Source: Tribonema minus
Taxonomy: Eukaryota > Sar > Xanthophyceae > Tribonematales > Tribonemataceae
Length of the DNA: 64,000 bases
Direction of reading: 5' to 3'
Assembly (NCBI GenBank): GCA_017506865.1
Contig: JAFCMP010000446.1
Span: forward strand, 62,001 to 126,000
Under the pieces are notes generated by a model. It saw only the letters and a program-made list of their open reading frames with translations, ran no database searches and was not told where the DNA came from. Below, in pieces: positions 11,201 through 19,626 of this stretch; position 1 is the first letter of the stretch, and each line of letters starts with the position of its first letter. The position numbers were made by a program, and so were the translations under genes.

Positions 11201-11670
11201 ATGCCGTCGCTACCGAGCTTGCAGATAAGGTGGAGGCGGACCTGCAACAGCTGCCGCAGGGCACGCAACGCACGCAAGCACTTGCTCGATTCCGGTCGCA
11301 GCGCCACATGCACTCGATCGGCATGGCATTCCTCAACGAGCCCATGTACTCCACAACGGCTTCGTTCGATGGCCTATCCTGGCAGCTGGCCATCAAACGC
11401 GCCATCGGAGTAGAGGAGCAGACGGCAGGCTGCAAGCTGTGCGGGAAGTCGCCGGGCGGCACCCTGCATGCACGGCTGTGTCAAGCGCCACGCGTCAAGG
11501 CGCACGACACCATCGTCCACAATAGCATCAAGAGGGCCACGCAGCGCATCCTGCGGCAATACCTCAAAACGCGACTGTGGACGAGGACTACACGCCGTTT
11601 CTGGGGTCCGCCGGGCCGCCGGGGAGTCGCAGGATGGACATCGTGCTGCCTGCCGACGCCTTCCCAGTGA
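7558..11670 (+). CDS. LINE reverse transcriptase with Ala-rich insert and zinc knuckle
   Basis: The true coding part probably begins near 8040; the frame before that is a Gly/Ser/Arg shadow of the Ala-rich linker. RT blocks can be followed: GPSGLRYSHL (about 8825), a conserved RPIVCGEVLQRL block (about 9030), motif A LDLKNAFN (about 9217), motif B RGFKQGDPAAPMLS (about 9380) and motif C YMDD (9502-9513). After the thumb comes about 250 residues of almost pure Ala with Pro, Gly and Thr (about 10200-10960), then a CX2CX8HX3C knuckle (CKLCGK...HARLC, about 11430). The frame is lost at about 11575, where the endonuclease continues one base back. It performs target-primed reverse transcription of the element RNA. 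Confidence 0.8.
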   Translation: MHTHRQPLRKGTSARAAGTCCSGWWQQLLRQLKEAGTRGSSATRGGRGRSGGRGRGNGGRVRSGSNDADISSSRATSGSRTGGGSSSGAGGGSAAGTKDSGAGNGRSSDASSRSGGASNSGSGARTQNGRGGRGSGRSSDSGGRGCGRGGRGGGGGGPRAAGAATAAAAPGPAGAAGGAGGLFTWTISTPAVAAVLDSISLDELCKLQFATTRSLARPRNRRYVGAALENAATHLLAHTMTMFVNAAREPDSAGRVQRLQRSTILHHLMPSLITSTDGAPGITRSDRIRMVARGELDRLVPALLAHARAHRRWRARQQTEAAINAYVLQCMGTRGGLQQAARFLQPKTVAIPDDDCFAAMQSKHPPAAPGEQLHELSGIMMVDQLVAKAADMPAELSLLQGEGIEPETVAKLIQRASPYSGAGPSGLRYSHLQDALRTSWGRHEFAAVLTRWLQTVMRKAARPPDAFWQLHGAGRLTPLAEQQEDGTAKQRPIVCGEVLQRLCTSVYVADRKDFLAELLEPDGQYGVAVSAGAEKAAMAGKLAYELGHWQFMLDLKNAFNMVFVLAAAEWVAAQLPDFLDYFIGTYVRTRPRLLFQHVNGSTRIIMSQRGFKQGDPAAPMLSCGAIAQCLKRFNEAAAAQRARRRMGAYMDDANVRTGACTLTQDDIQAVAQLKQHFAEVGLELNLTKSRALPGRGHVVTDHERQLPQQLGVQLVGDTDENQNRGAVLLGVPVGHSSFVDAWLRREAGAGGAGARFAERCARLTSPRAMFRLLRYCVVPRMTYCLRTIPTTQTAPAAKEWDRVTQWVLEHSMGLQPPGQTWRQFEQTGAHFHLAAHGPALQQARLPTRHGRLGITSACDIADAAYVAGTLQALQPALSGWAGVLQQAAPQAAADNAAEDAATQAAPAAAAAAPAPAASAAATVTAAAAVASGGVTALAAATASAAGRAYGAAIPATHDAAAAGSGAAAAAQAAPAAAAAAAAHGATTPAAAAAAAAAAAPASEAAAAAAAHVAPQVASAASLTAASTAAAAGIGNTAATGPTSLRAAAAPATGAASAGGVATVPAATAAMAVAAANAAGAAPTPAAAATPLAAAATAGGAAAAPAHAAAAAVNAGAARSTPAMLQGAAAAEVARLPLMRTIATAATSLRAATGDKLEHILPPALTPLQQQPPTQQPPLRPTAGGGTGADAACVLDASALQLQCSLKRPNQSALADAVATELADKVEADLQQLPQGTQRTQALARFRSQRHMHSIGMAFLNEPMYSTTASFDGLSWQLAIKRAIGVEEQTAGCKLCGKSPGGTLHARLCQAPRVKAHDTIVHNSIKRATQRILRQYLKTRLWTRTTRRFWGPPGRRGVAGWTSCCLPTPSQ

Positions 11671-12095
11671 CCGGCTACGACGACCCGACACGCCACCTAC
11701 CGCTCATGGTGGACGTTACCTGCTTCGAGGCACAGGTGGCGTCGCGGGCGGCGAAGACTGCAGCAGACCCCGAGCGATGCTGCCGCGACCAAGAGGCCTC
11801 CAAGACTACCCACTATTCTGGTCATTATGATCAGAATTGCTACAAACTTGCTACTTTGGCAATAGGGTCATTTGGCAGCATCGGGGAGCAGGGGCGGAAG
11901 CTGCTGGAGGCTGTGGCGACAGAGTATGCCAGCAGGATGTCAGTGCCCGGAGGAGCGCGCCCTAAAGCTCTCAAGGGCATCGCCCTGGCGCGCTTACGCT
12001 CGGCACTGTCGGCAGCGCTCCACATGGCGTACTCTGGCCGTGTCATGACACACATGGCAGAATCCAGGGGGGGGGGCACATGGAGGAGGACGTAG
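11577..12095 (+). CDS. LINE C-terminal restriction-like endonuclease
   Basis: The frame starts inside the end of the RT frame (VDEDYTPFLGS). It has RMDIVLP, LMVDVTCFEA and a downstream Lys in ASKTTHY, then an IGSFGSIGEQGRKLLEAVA segment. This fits the D...D-x-T...K pattern and the following Gly-rich helix of LINE restriction-like endonucleases, which nick the target. The last residues differ from the truncated copy because the G tract at 12067-12076 has 10 bases here and 11 there. This copy ends ...TWRRT, the other ends ...GGGGV. Confidence 0.65.
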   Translation: MDEDYTPFLGSAGPPGSRRMDIVLPADAFPVTGYDDPTRHLPLMVDVTCFEAQVASRAAKTAADPERCCRDQEASKTTHYSGHYDQNCYKLATLAIGSFGSIGEQGRKLLEAVATEYASRMSVPGGARPKALKGIALARLRSALSAALHMAYSGRVMTHMAESRGGGTWRRT

Positions 12096-12255
12096 GGGAG
12101 GACCCCGAGATGCCATTTGGCGGCGGCGGCGTTTGAGTGGTTGTCGTTGCGACACTTTCAGACTGTCATACGACATGTAGATTCCTTACAGCTAGATGCC
12201 AATCATCTGGGCTTTTTCGCGCCCTGAGCGAGAATTAATAAAAAGTACATTCTAC

Positions 12256-13016
12256 CTGACAGTGTCTGCAATATGATGACATTGTCCGCGTGTGCATTTT
12301 TTGATGAACTCGCTGCATCCCCAGCACTCAATGCACATCAGACAGCACCAAAACAAGAGCAGAGACGGTTGTTTTCTCATCCTTGTGCCTGCATTATCTC
12401 ATTTGCTCACACAACAGGCGCAATCTGGTGAAGCCACTTGTGCGCAAAATCGTTAATTCTGATATCGCGCACGACGCATTATAAATAAGAAATGTGTGTG
12501 AGGAGCAAGCAGCTGCCGTAATGCGAAGGCTTTTGCGCGCTTGCATACAAACGTCCTCAGAATTCTGCTCAACTTGCCAATGGTGTGCAGTTGTGCCCAT
12601 TTTGTCCTACTGCACTCAGCGACACTGCTGCTCACATCAAACGACAGTGGCGAATCACTTCTTGAGCATCGTAGAAAGATGGCAGCTCATTGGGCAAGCC
12701 AAAGTTTTAATTATGGTACTTTCTGCAATTATGCCAAGTGAAGCGTACCACAGTAAAGATTAAGAAACACAACGAGCAGGTCGACAAGGCTTGGAAAAGA
12801 GGAAACCACATGGTTTCCTTTGGTACTTTTTGCGTGTGATGATCCACATTGTCAATTTGCGGAGTCCAAAGGGGGCAAATAGACAGGCGAAGATTGTAGT
12901 GGGAGGAGAGGCCATTCGGCAACACCATCATGACTAAAAAGTGATGGCCATTGGCACTGGTACACTTTGTCACAACTTGACTCACAAGGCACATGTGACG
13001 TGTACTTTTTATTTGT
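12256..13016. other. intergenic, no gene seen
   Basis: Right flank of the LINE cluster. Only short open frames without recognisable protein character are present on either strand. Confidence 0.4.
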
Positions 13017-13170
13017 AAAATTCTCGCTCAGGGCGCGAAAAAGCCCAGATGGCATTCGACTTGAAGATTGCTGTACAAAATCTACATGTCGTATGACAGT
13101 CTGAAAGTGTCGCAACGACAACCACTCAAACGCCGCCGCCGCCAAATGGCATCTCGGGATCCTCCCCTGA
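13017..13170 (-). mobile_element. 3' fragment of the LINE, inverted
   Basis: The reverse complement matches the LINE 3' end from the GGCGGCGGCGTTTGAG segment through the hairpin to GCGAGAATT, with about 20 bp of altered sequence inside. The flanks share GTGTACT (left at about 13000, right at about 13174). In element orientation this reads AGTACAC and resembles the target of the two large copies. Confidence 0.75.
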
Positions 13171-13181
13171 TGTGTACTGTT

Positions 13182-13227
13182 GTCAATTCTCGCTCAGGGC
13201 TCGAAAAAGCCCTGATGATTGACAACA
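13182..13227 (-). mobile_element. isolated LINE 3' hairpin copy
   Basis: Only about 30 bp of the LINE 3' terminus (hairpin GGGCTTTTTCGAGCCC and GAGCGAGAATT) is present, bordered by inverted GTTGTCAA/TTGACAAC. It is either a minimal insertion or the remnant of a larger one. Confidence 0.5.
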
Positions 13228-13619
13228 AAGTGTTGTGGTTGGGGGCCGCATGCAAACAGCAGGGCAACTGAAAGGCCGACACTTGTTGATTGGTGGTGGT
13301 GGGGACCACAGCAGCGGCAGCAGTGCTTTATGTGCCAGTGGCTTGCTTGGGTCAGAGAGTATTTAGAGGGGGGTGAGGAGGTGACGCTTCTCATAGGACT
13401 TGAAGTTGGGAGCTTGCACTAGGGCCTCGACCCCCTAACCATATCATTTCCCCCCTTCAACAAAGAGAGCTGCAGGGCCATGGGCGACTTGAATGAAAAA
13501 CTTTCTAGTTGCCCGGCAGGGAAGACGGTACCCTTTAACTAGCTTAGGGCATCGCAGCCTTTGTGCCTGCTAAACGCGCAACACAGAATTACCATCGCAC
13601 TCGCCCTGCGGCGCAGCGC
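13228..13619. other. intergenic, no gene seen
   Basis: No recognisable exon, RNA gene or element. It includes GGTGACGCTTCTC at about 13379, a variant of a motif that recurs near several splice donors in the window. Confidence 0.3.
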
Positions 13620-13902
13620 GGAACTACCCCTGAGCACACGATAAAAGGCTTTGCGGCATCTATATTTACGGGGGGGCGGCGGTCCGGCGCGGGCCGGCGA
13701 GGGCCGCGGCACTTGCAACAGCGATGTGGCGGTCTGCGCGCTGACGTAGTCATCAGGGGCTATGACTGCGTTCCAGTTGTCCATCACGATATGTATGAGC
13801 GCGCGCTGTAGCACGAGGGAGGTGCGGCGGCGCCAGAAGGCAACGCGCTGTGCAAGATTGTAGCTGCCCTGCGAGCTCTGCTCGGCGAGTTCGTGTAGCA
13901 GC
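13620..13902 (-). CDS. possible orphan exon, unknown product
   Basis: After a good acceptor (cgaacgcccag) at about 13903 the minus strand opens with a helical, charged segment (LLHELAEQSSQGSYNLAQRV, then FWRRRTSLVLQRALIHIVMD), followed by DNWNAVIAPDDYVSAQ and a Pro-rich tail. The composition looks like real protein, but I cannot find the partner exons or recognise a family. It may be a gene remnant. Confidence 0.3.
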
Positions 13903-15217
13903 ACCTGGGCGTTCGCGTGACATAACTAGCGCCAAAGTGGTCAAAGGTTGCAGAAAATAGGTCATGTGTAGTGGGGTCAAGGCCTCTGAGACTACGAATA
14001 CGTATGTGTCTTTCTTTTGCTGCGAGGCTTTTGCTTTGAAGCCGGACGATGATGATGAAGATCTCATCGATGAGAAGAAGCTTCTGGGCTTCTGTAAGGT
14101 CCTGCAGCTCAAAAGCTCGGAAAGAAGCGCGACATCACTGATGAGCTTATCACGTCAAGTTCGATCGACAGAAGCAACAGGCTGTGCCATCAGAAACGCA
14201 ACTTTCCTGCGTTGAGCGCACGACTCACGACAATGATTGTCTGCAATCGCAAAAATCGGTATAAAATTTACGCGCCATTACTCGCCTAGCGCGGTGCTGG
14301 TCAATGACTCGGAGGTCCGAGTACAAATTGACTCGCTTCTGGCTGAACCGCCGTGGCAGACTACTCATGACTCGGTCTTTCGCCAGCGGGATTTACTCGG
14401 TGACGAATCGACTCGAAATTGAGAAGTCATCCCGGGAACCCTACACTGGGGTCAAACCTCATCAATCAGCAATGTCTGTATGCAACAAGCTACTTCAAGG
14501 CCGCCGCGCAGTTTAGTGCACCGCCCTGCCGCTACCGCTTCTGCGCTGCACTTTTGGGACCCGGAGGCAAAGAGGGTGGCGCGACGTCACTGGGCCGCCG
14601 GCGCGTCCTCGCGGGAAGCAGCACAGGAGTCTAAGCCGCGACAGACTCAAAGTTTTGCGGTGCTTGCTGCTGCAGCAAAGGGATTTGCCATTTGTAGTGC
14701 AGGCCGGGTCTTGAGGTACACCATAATATTGAGTGCTACCATGCTCCATTTGTGATATTGCAGGCATAGACACAGGGTATAACCACGGCACATGCCATCA
14801 CACACTTCAACAACAGAACCCACACTAGTGCACTAGACTATACAGCATCACTATACAAAAGCAGGAAGTGCATTCGTGCACCAGTTCAGCAATACACACC
14901 CGCTGACAGAAGACGCTGGACTCGACGTGTGTGTGCACTGCTGCATCGTTGTCCTGCTCTGCACCCACCGCATGAGAGCACACTCCTTGAAAGAGGCAAA
15001 TTCAGCAATGCAAACATGCATGGTCATTCTTGGTCAATGTATACTTGGAAGTAGTTGACTTCAAGGAACATATAGAGGACACGCTTGTGATCACAGCAGG
15101 GTCCGAACGATGGTACAAGAGGATACGCGCCGCAAAACCAGACACCACTGGCACAGTGTAGGCAAATTTTCAGATTAAATATTGACAATGCAGCGCACTA
15201 GCCTGCCTGCCATGACG
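13903..15217. other. intergenic, no gene seen
   Basis: A plus-strand frame at 13964-14215 includes an acidic DDDDEDLIDEKK stretch, but splice context and family are lacking. 14290-14420 is enriched in GACTCG/ACTCG words and may be a degenerate repeat. Nothing else is supportable. Confidence 0.3.
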
Positions 15218-15895
15218 TCATGCACGCCTGAACCAGTTCCAGGGCAACCACCGCCGGCCACCTGATCCCTGCTGCTCCGAGGCGTCGCTAATGCCGCCGC
15301 CAACTTCATTGCTACCCTGTGCGCCCGCTGCGTTTGCTGTCGTCGCTGCCGCTACCTGTCCAGTCTTGACTGTGGCCGGCGGCGCCGGCGCTTGCGCAGC
15401 AAACCGCTCCGCTTCGACGTCGAGCCGCCTCACTTTGGGCTTCCTCTTGACCTCCTCCTGTGACTTGCTCCTCACCCCGGCATGCAGCAAGTCGTCCATG
15501 TTGCTGCTGAGCAAGTCATCTCTCTCCGCTTCGAGGTGCTTGAAGTGCTTGTCGAAGGCCTGCCTCCTGTCCTTGCTGTGTCGTACCAGGTCACCGTACC
15601 TCTGCTCTAGAAGCGCGTGCTTCTGCTCCTCCGGCTCTTCGTACTTCCGGACGTAGAGAACGTACACCAGGCCAGCGGGCAGTATGTACAAAAGGAAGTG
15701 AAACTGATCCCGGCCGATGGTAAAACGCGGTCGGGATGTTGGCGCGACAGCCGCCACTACGCCATCAAAGGAGACACTTTTGCGGAGGTCCTCGTTCTTG
15801 CTGCGGCTAGGTGGCCGCCAGCGGGATGCCGAGGCTGGCGCTGGCCCGTCCTTGGGGATCTTACTGCTCAGCGCCACCAAGCTTCGTCGCAACAT
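15218..15895 (-). CDS. single-pass membrane protein of unknown function
   Basis: An intronless frame of 225 residues with biased, protein-like composition. The N terminus is basic and Ser/Ala-rich (MLRRSLVALSSKIPKDG), consistent with a mitochondrial or plastid presequence. One TM span follows at about residues 66-84 (FHFLLYILPAGLVYVLYV), then a charged coiled-coil-like region (YEEPEEQKHALLEQRYGDL to AERDDLLSS), and a low-complexity Ala/Gly tail ending in Trp-rich WLPWNWFRRA. I do not recognise a family. It is divergent from ARL1, about 590 bp away. Confidence 0.65.
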   Translation of the reverse strand: MLRRSLVALSSKIPKDGPAPASASRWRPPSRSKNEDLRKSVSFDGVVAAVAPTSRPRFTIGRDQFHFLLYILPAGLVYVLYVRKYEEPEEQKHALLEQRYGDLVRHSKDRRQAFDKHFKHLEAERDDLLSSNMDDLLHAGVRSKSQEEVKRKPKVRRLDVEAERFAAQAPAPPATVKTGQVAAATTANAAGAQGSNEVGGGISDASEQQGSGGRRWLPWNWFRRA

Positions 15896-16484
15896 TCTGT
15901 AAGGGGAGGACGGGATCTAGGCATGTATGTCAGGATATATCTCGCGAAAACTTCCAAAGTTGAAGTGGTGGGAGACACGTTTCCAAAAGTGGGCTGGAGC
16001 TGCTAGACAGGGGCGGGCAGCGCCCTAAACGGGAGGGTTGCACTGCGATTGCTGCACGCCATCGAGGGGACCTGGCGATCAGCTGTGCCGGCTGTTGCAC
16101 GTACGCAGAAGTCAGGTACAAGGGGGTCTCAATTTGTGTCTGTGTCTGTAGTGTCACTGGTCACCCTCAGCTCGTTTGGACCGCCATCAAGGTACATTGA
16201 CGTAGCATTTTCCGTACGTCGGCTGCAGGTGACACTTTGAATTATGCTCGTGCATGGGCGGGTCGCGCTTGCGCCCGTCACCTCGACAAACCGTCGTTCC
16301 TGCGACTGTTGCTGTGCTGCCCAGAAACTAGAGAAACAAGCAGTACAACCACCTTCTGCTTGCCTGAGCGCCACCAGCGCTGCTGCTGGTGCTGCAAAAG
16401 AACAGTGGCTGACACGAGAATGTGATGTGATCATGCGTACCTAATGCGTGTTGGTGTGCCTGTCGTGTGCTCCGCGCAAACAGA

Positions 16485-18406
16485 ATGGGGATACTGTTGA
16501 GCAAAGTGTTCCAGGCAGTATTTGGCAGCAAGGAGGTGCGAATACTTATATTGGGGCTGGACAATGCAGGAAAGACCACAATTCTCCTGAGGCTGCAAAA
16601 TGAGGTAAGCTCAAAAGCATAATGGTCGACCAACGTATGCACATGTAGACAATTGCAGTTTCTCAAGTGAGCTTATTTGTGTGCGCACTTGTATAGAGAT
16701 GTTGCGCAAATACACAAGAACAATAAGTCAACGGCTGGTGGTTAGCAAGCTGCTGGCCTTCACCCGAATACGCAAGAACAATCAGTAAACGGCTGGTGGT
16801 TGGCTAGCTGCTGGCCTTCACCCGCAACAGCAAACGAGCTGTGCCATAATGACAACTGCCGGCAGTTGTCATGCACAGGCAGGCCACCATGCCACCGTGC
16901 AGCTGCAGCAGCAAATTTCATGGTGCACATTCAGTGAGCGAAAGCGCATTTAGCTTGCCAACGCATAAAGCCGTCAGGCATTGTGTTTTGCCCGACATGA
17001 AGGTCACACATGTCAGCTGCTGTAAGTGGGCATACATGACCAACGGGTTGTATGTGGTGGTGTCATCAGAGATGTCAACTTTGCAGGCATGTGCTGCTGT
17101 CCCTGATACAGCTGGCGCACAAGTGCTGGCCTATTTCAGCAGAGTATTGTTGGAATGCATACCAATTTGACTCGTCTACGCTAGATGCCGAAAGTCCACA
17201 CAGCTTCCATGATTGTTGAGAGCTGATGTGTCATGACGTTGCCTTCCCTGTCATCATATCTTTGTTGTAGTGCAGAAAGTGCCAATGACGATGGTCTTGC
17301 CAACTTGCGAAGGCCATTCGTCGCATTGACTGTTGGCATTGGCACTGTTGCAGCGGCGCGGTAAAGATAGCACGCAGTAATAGTAGTACACCTGCGCAGT
17401 TTGTACGCATGCCGCATAACTTTGGCACACGCTCTGCAGCTTGTGTAAAAGCGTTCAGCCCACTTCTTGCTCTGGCCACCCCCTTGAACCCTCCTTACGA
17501 GTGACAGTCGCGCATCTCAATTGGAGCCGGACATTGGTTGCTGCGTTGTACATGCTTTTGGAGTTGAAAGCACGGCATGTGACAGCAGAGTAGGTATGCT
17601 TGCAATACACACTCCACTTGTTCCTGTGCCCCTAGCAGGGTACAGAAGCACTGCGCACACGCACTGCTGAGCTTCGGCTGGCGTGGAGCTAATCAAGTTT
17701 TCCAGCCCTGCATAAGCACTTCGCGTAGAGCACTGTCTCCTTTCTGTTGAGCAGCTGCACAACAGGCGATCGCTGCTGCGGCGTCAAATGAGTGCTCTCA
17801 CTGTGTGATATCTCACGGAACTGTAGTGCTGCATCAAGCCGCACTCGAAACCAAGATGAGCAACAGAATCGGAGTGATCTGACACCACTGAGCACTGAGG
17901 ACCACTGGTGGCATCGCTCAACACGCAACGGCTCACCGCTGTTACACATTGGCACCCTTGTGTCTGCGCAGGCGGAAGAGGACATCCAAACGATACCCAC
18001 CATCGGCTTCAATGTGGAGACCCTTCAGTACAAGAACATCAAGTTCCAGGTATGGGACCTCGGCGGGCAGACGAGCATACGCCCCTACTGGCGCTGCTAC
18101 TACCCCAACACGGACGCCATCATATTCGTCGTAGACAGCGCCGACACGGAGCGGTTAGGCATCGCCAAGCAGGAGCTCGCGGCGATGCTCGAAGAAGAAG
18201 AGCTGAAGGACGCCATCCTGCTGGTCTTTGCCAACAAGCAGGATCAGCCGGGGAGCCTGAAGGCGACGCAGGTGTCGGAGGCGCTAGGGCTTCCGGAGCT
18301 GCGCAGCCGGCAGTGGACGATACAGGAGGCGTCGGCGGTGAAGGGGAAGGGGCTGTTTGAGGGGTTTGACTGGCTGGTGACGTGCATCAAGGGGGGGAAT
18401 GCATGA
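16485..18406 (+). CDS. ARL1: ADP-ribosylation factor-like GTPase 1
   Basis: Exons 16485..16604 and 17972..18406 join in phase 0 to give 184 residues, the usual ARL1 length. Visible motifs are Gly2 for myristoylation (MGILLSKVF), the P loop GLDNAGKT, switch [11 protein letters not shown], switch [23 protein letters not shown] for guanine specificity, and the ARL1-like [23 protein letters not shown]1 is a small GTPase of the trans-Golgi that recruits GRIP-domain golgins. [10 protein letters not shown] and the EEEEL stretch separate it from ARF1-5. The donor is gag|gtaagc and the acceptor ctgcgcag. The single intron of 1.37 kb holds a 59-bp tandem repeat. A long G tract follows 10-30 bp after the stop. 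Confidence 0.93.
16718..16826 (+). repeat. 59-bp tandem duplication in the ARL1 intron
   Basis: A unit ending GGCTGGTGGTT...GCTGGCCTTCACCCG is present twice with a few changes. It contains no exon sequence, unlike most intronic repeats in this window. Confidence 0.7.
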
Positions 18407-18416
18407 CGGCGGCGCG

Positions 18417-18437
18417 AGGGGGGGGGGGGGGGGGGGG
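18417..18437 (+). repeat. poly-G tract
   Basis: A nearly pure run of about 20 G lies just after the ARL1 stop. The length is probably unreliable in the assembly. Confidence 0.8.
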
Positions 18438-18439
18438 AG

Positions 18440-19626
18440 GGGCGGATTGCCCGCCCCTGTTTCAATTTTGATGTCCGTGCTCAATCAAGTCATTTTAAAC
18501 CCCATGGTGATGTTGTGTGCGGATTGCTGCATGCTGCCGATGCATGGCCTGGCAGGCCTGCCTGGGCTTCGCATGCAAGTACTTTGAAGTAGTTGATTTG
18601 TGCTAGCTCTTGTTTGCAGCCACAAATTGCTGAAATTGTTGGCGGGAAGCACTCACTGCAGACTTGTTGGACTGTGACTAGAGGACGGGCCTTGGAGGTG
18701 GCATCAGCACTCATCGTGTAGCAATGTAATACTATTGTGCATCGCCTGCGATTGCTCACATGCTGCGTAGTTAGTGGTATGGCGCATAAGCAGCATGTTT
18801 TCTTTTAAGATGTTGTCCATGCGTGTCAACGAAAGAGACTACGTGTGTGTCGCGATCTTGCGCGCAGCTGAGGTGGTCGCAGTCAACAAGCGGCATCAAT
18901 CTGTGCATTGACGTTGCTCGGTGGCACACCTCAGCGTCAAAACATTTGTTGAAGTGCTGCACTAATGCACGTGTGCAGCCACAAATGCTTGTCATGCACT
19001 CTGACACAGCTTTTGAATGCAACTACTTGAAGTAGTCAAATGATGACAAATCAAGTTCCTGAAGGACCGCATGAAGCAACACTTCTTTTATAAACAAGCA
19101 TGGAGTATGATAAATATGGCCCGTGTTTTGCCCCATGGTGCCTCAAGCCCTTGACAAGACGGCGCAATCCTGAAGTGTACGTCCAAGCTCAAATTAAAGT
19201 CATCGAGTCAACCTCAATTTTGTGCAAGTACAAACTTGAAGTACACCAGCATCAGGCGCGCTATACATGCAGTAACGCACTTTGCCACACACTCTCTGCC
19301 CGCAGCCCATGCACATGTTTATCAGCACTGTTTGGAAGTGCTGTGCAACAAGAACGAAGCACGCTCAGCCCAATGGTACAAGCTTGAGCTTCGACTTGTC
19401 CCATAAACCTAGGAACTGTGCATGAGACTAAGCATCCATGCGGTTGCCAGATTTGCATACACTAGAAAGGGCATAAAAACAAAAGCACAAGGCAGTAACA
19501 TGGCTCCAGGTGCAAGCACAAGCGCATAACAAAAAGCACGACGCACCACAGACGCAAAAGTACGAGTCCACAGCAGCGGATGTCATTTGAGCAGGGTAGG
19601 GGGCGGCAGCAGCAGCAGAATAGAAC
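18440..19626. other. convergent intergenic region of ARL1 and eL27
   Basis: No exon is recognised. The palindrome-like word TACTTTGAAGTA or CTACTTGAAGTAG occurs at about 18580 and 19023. Both neighbouring genes end into this 1.2-kb gap. Confidence 0.4.

Larger units (their letters stand above)
6708..12243 (+). mobile_element. full-length non-LTR retrotransposon (RLE class, R2-superclade-like)
   Basis: A 5.5-kb LINE with target duplications AGTACATTCTAC at 6696-6707 and 12244-12255. In order it has a 5' UTR of about 0.4 kb, an N-terminal zinc-finger region, an Ala-rich linker, a reverse transcriptase with a YMDD centre, a second very Ala-rich stretch, a CX2CX8HX3C zinc knuckle, a restriction-like endonuclease, and a short 3' UTR with a GGGC...GCCC hairpin and an A-rich end. 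The knuckle plus C-terminal PD-(D/E)XK-type nuclease, with no APE nuclease, is the arrangement of early-branching LINEs (R2, NeSL, CRE, Utopia). The exact clade cannot be set by eye. The coding region is read in three frames, so this copy is either frameshifted twice or uses unusual translation. Confidence 0.85.
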
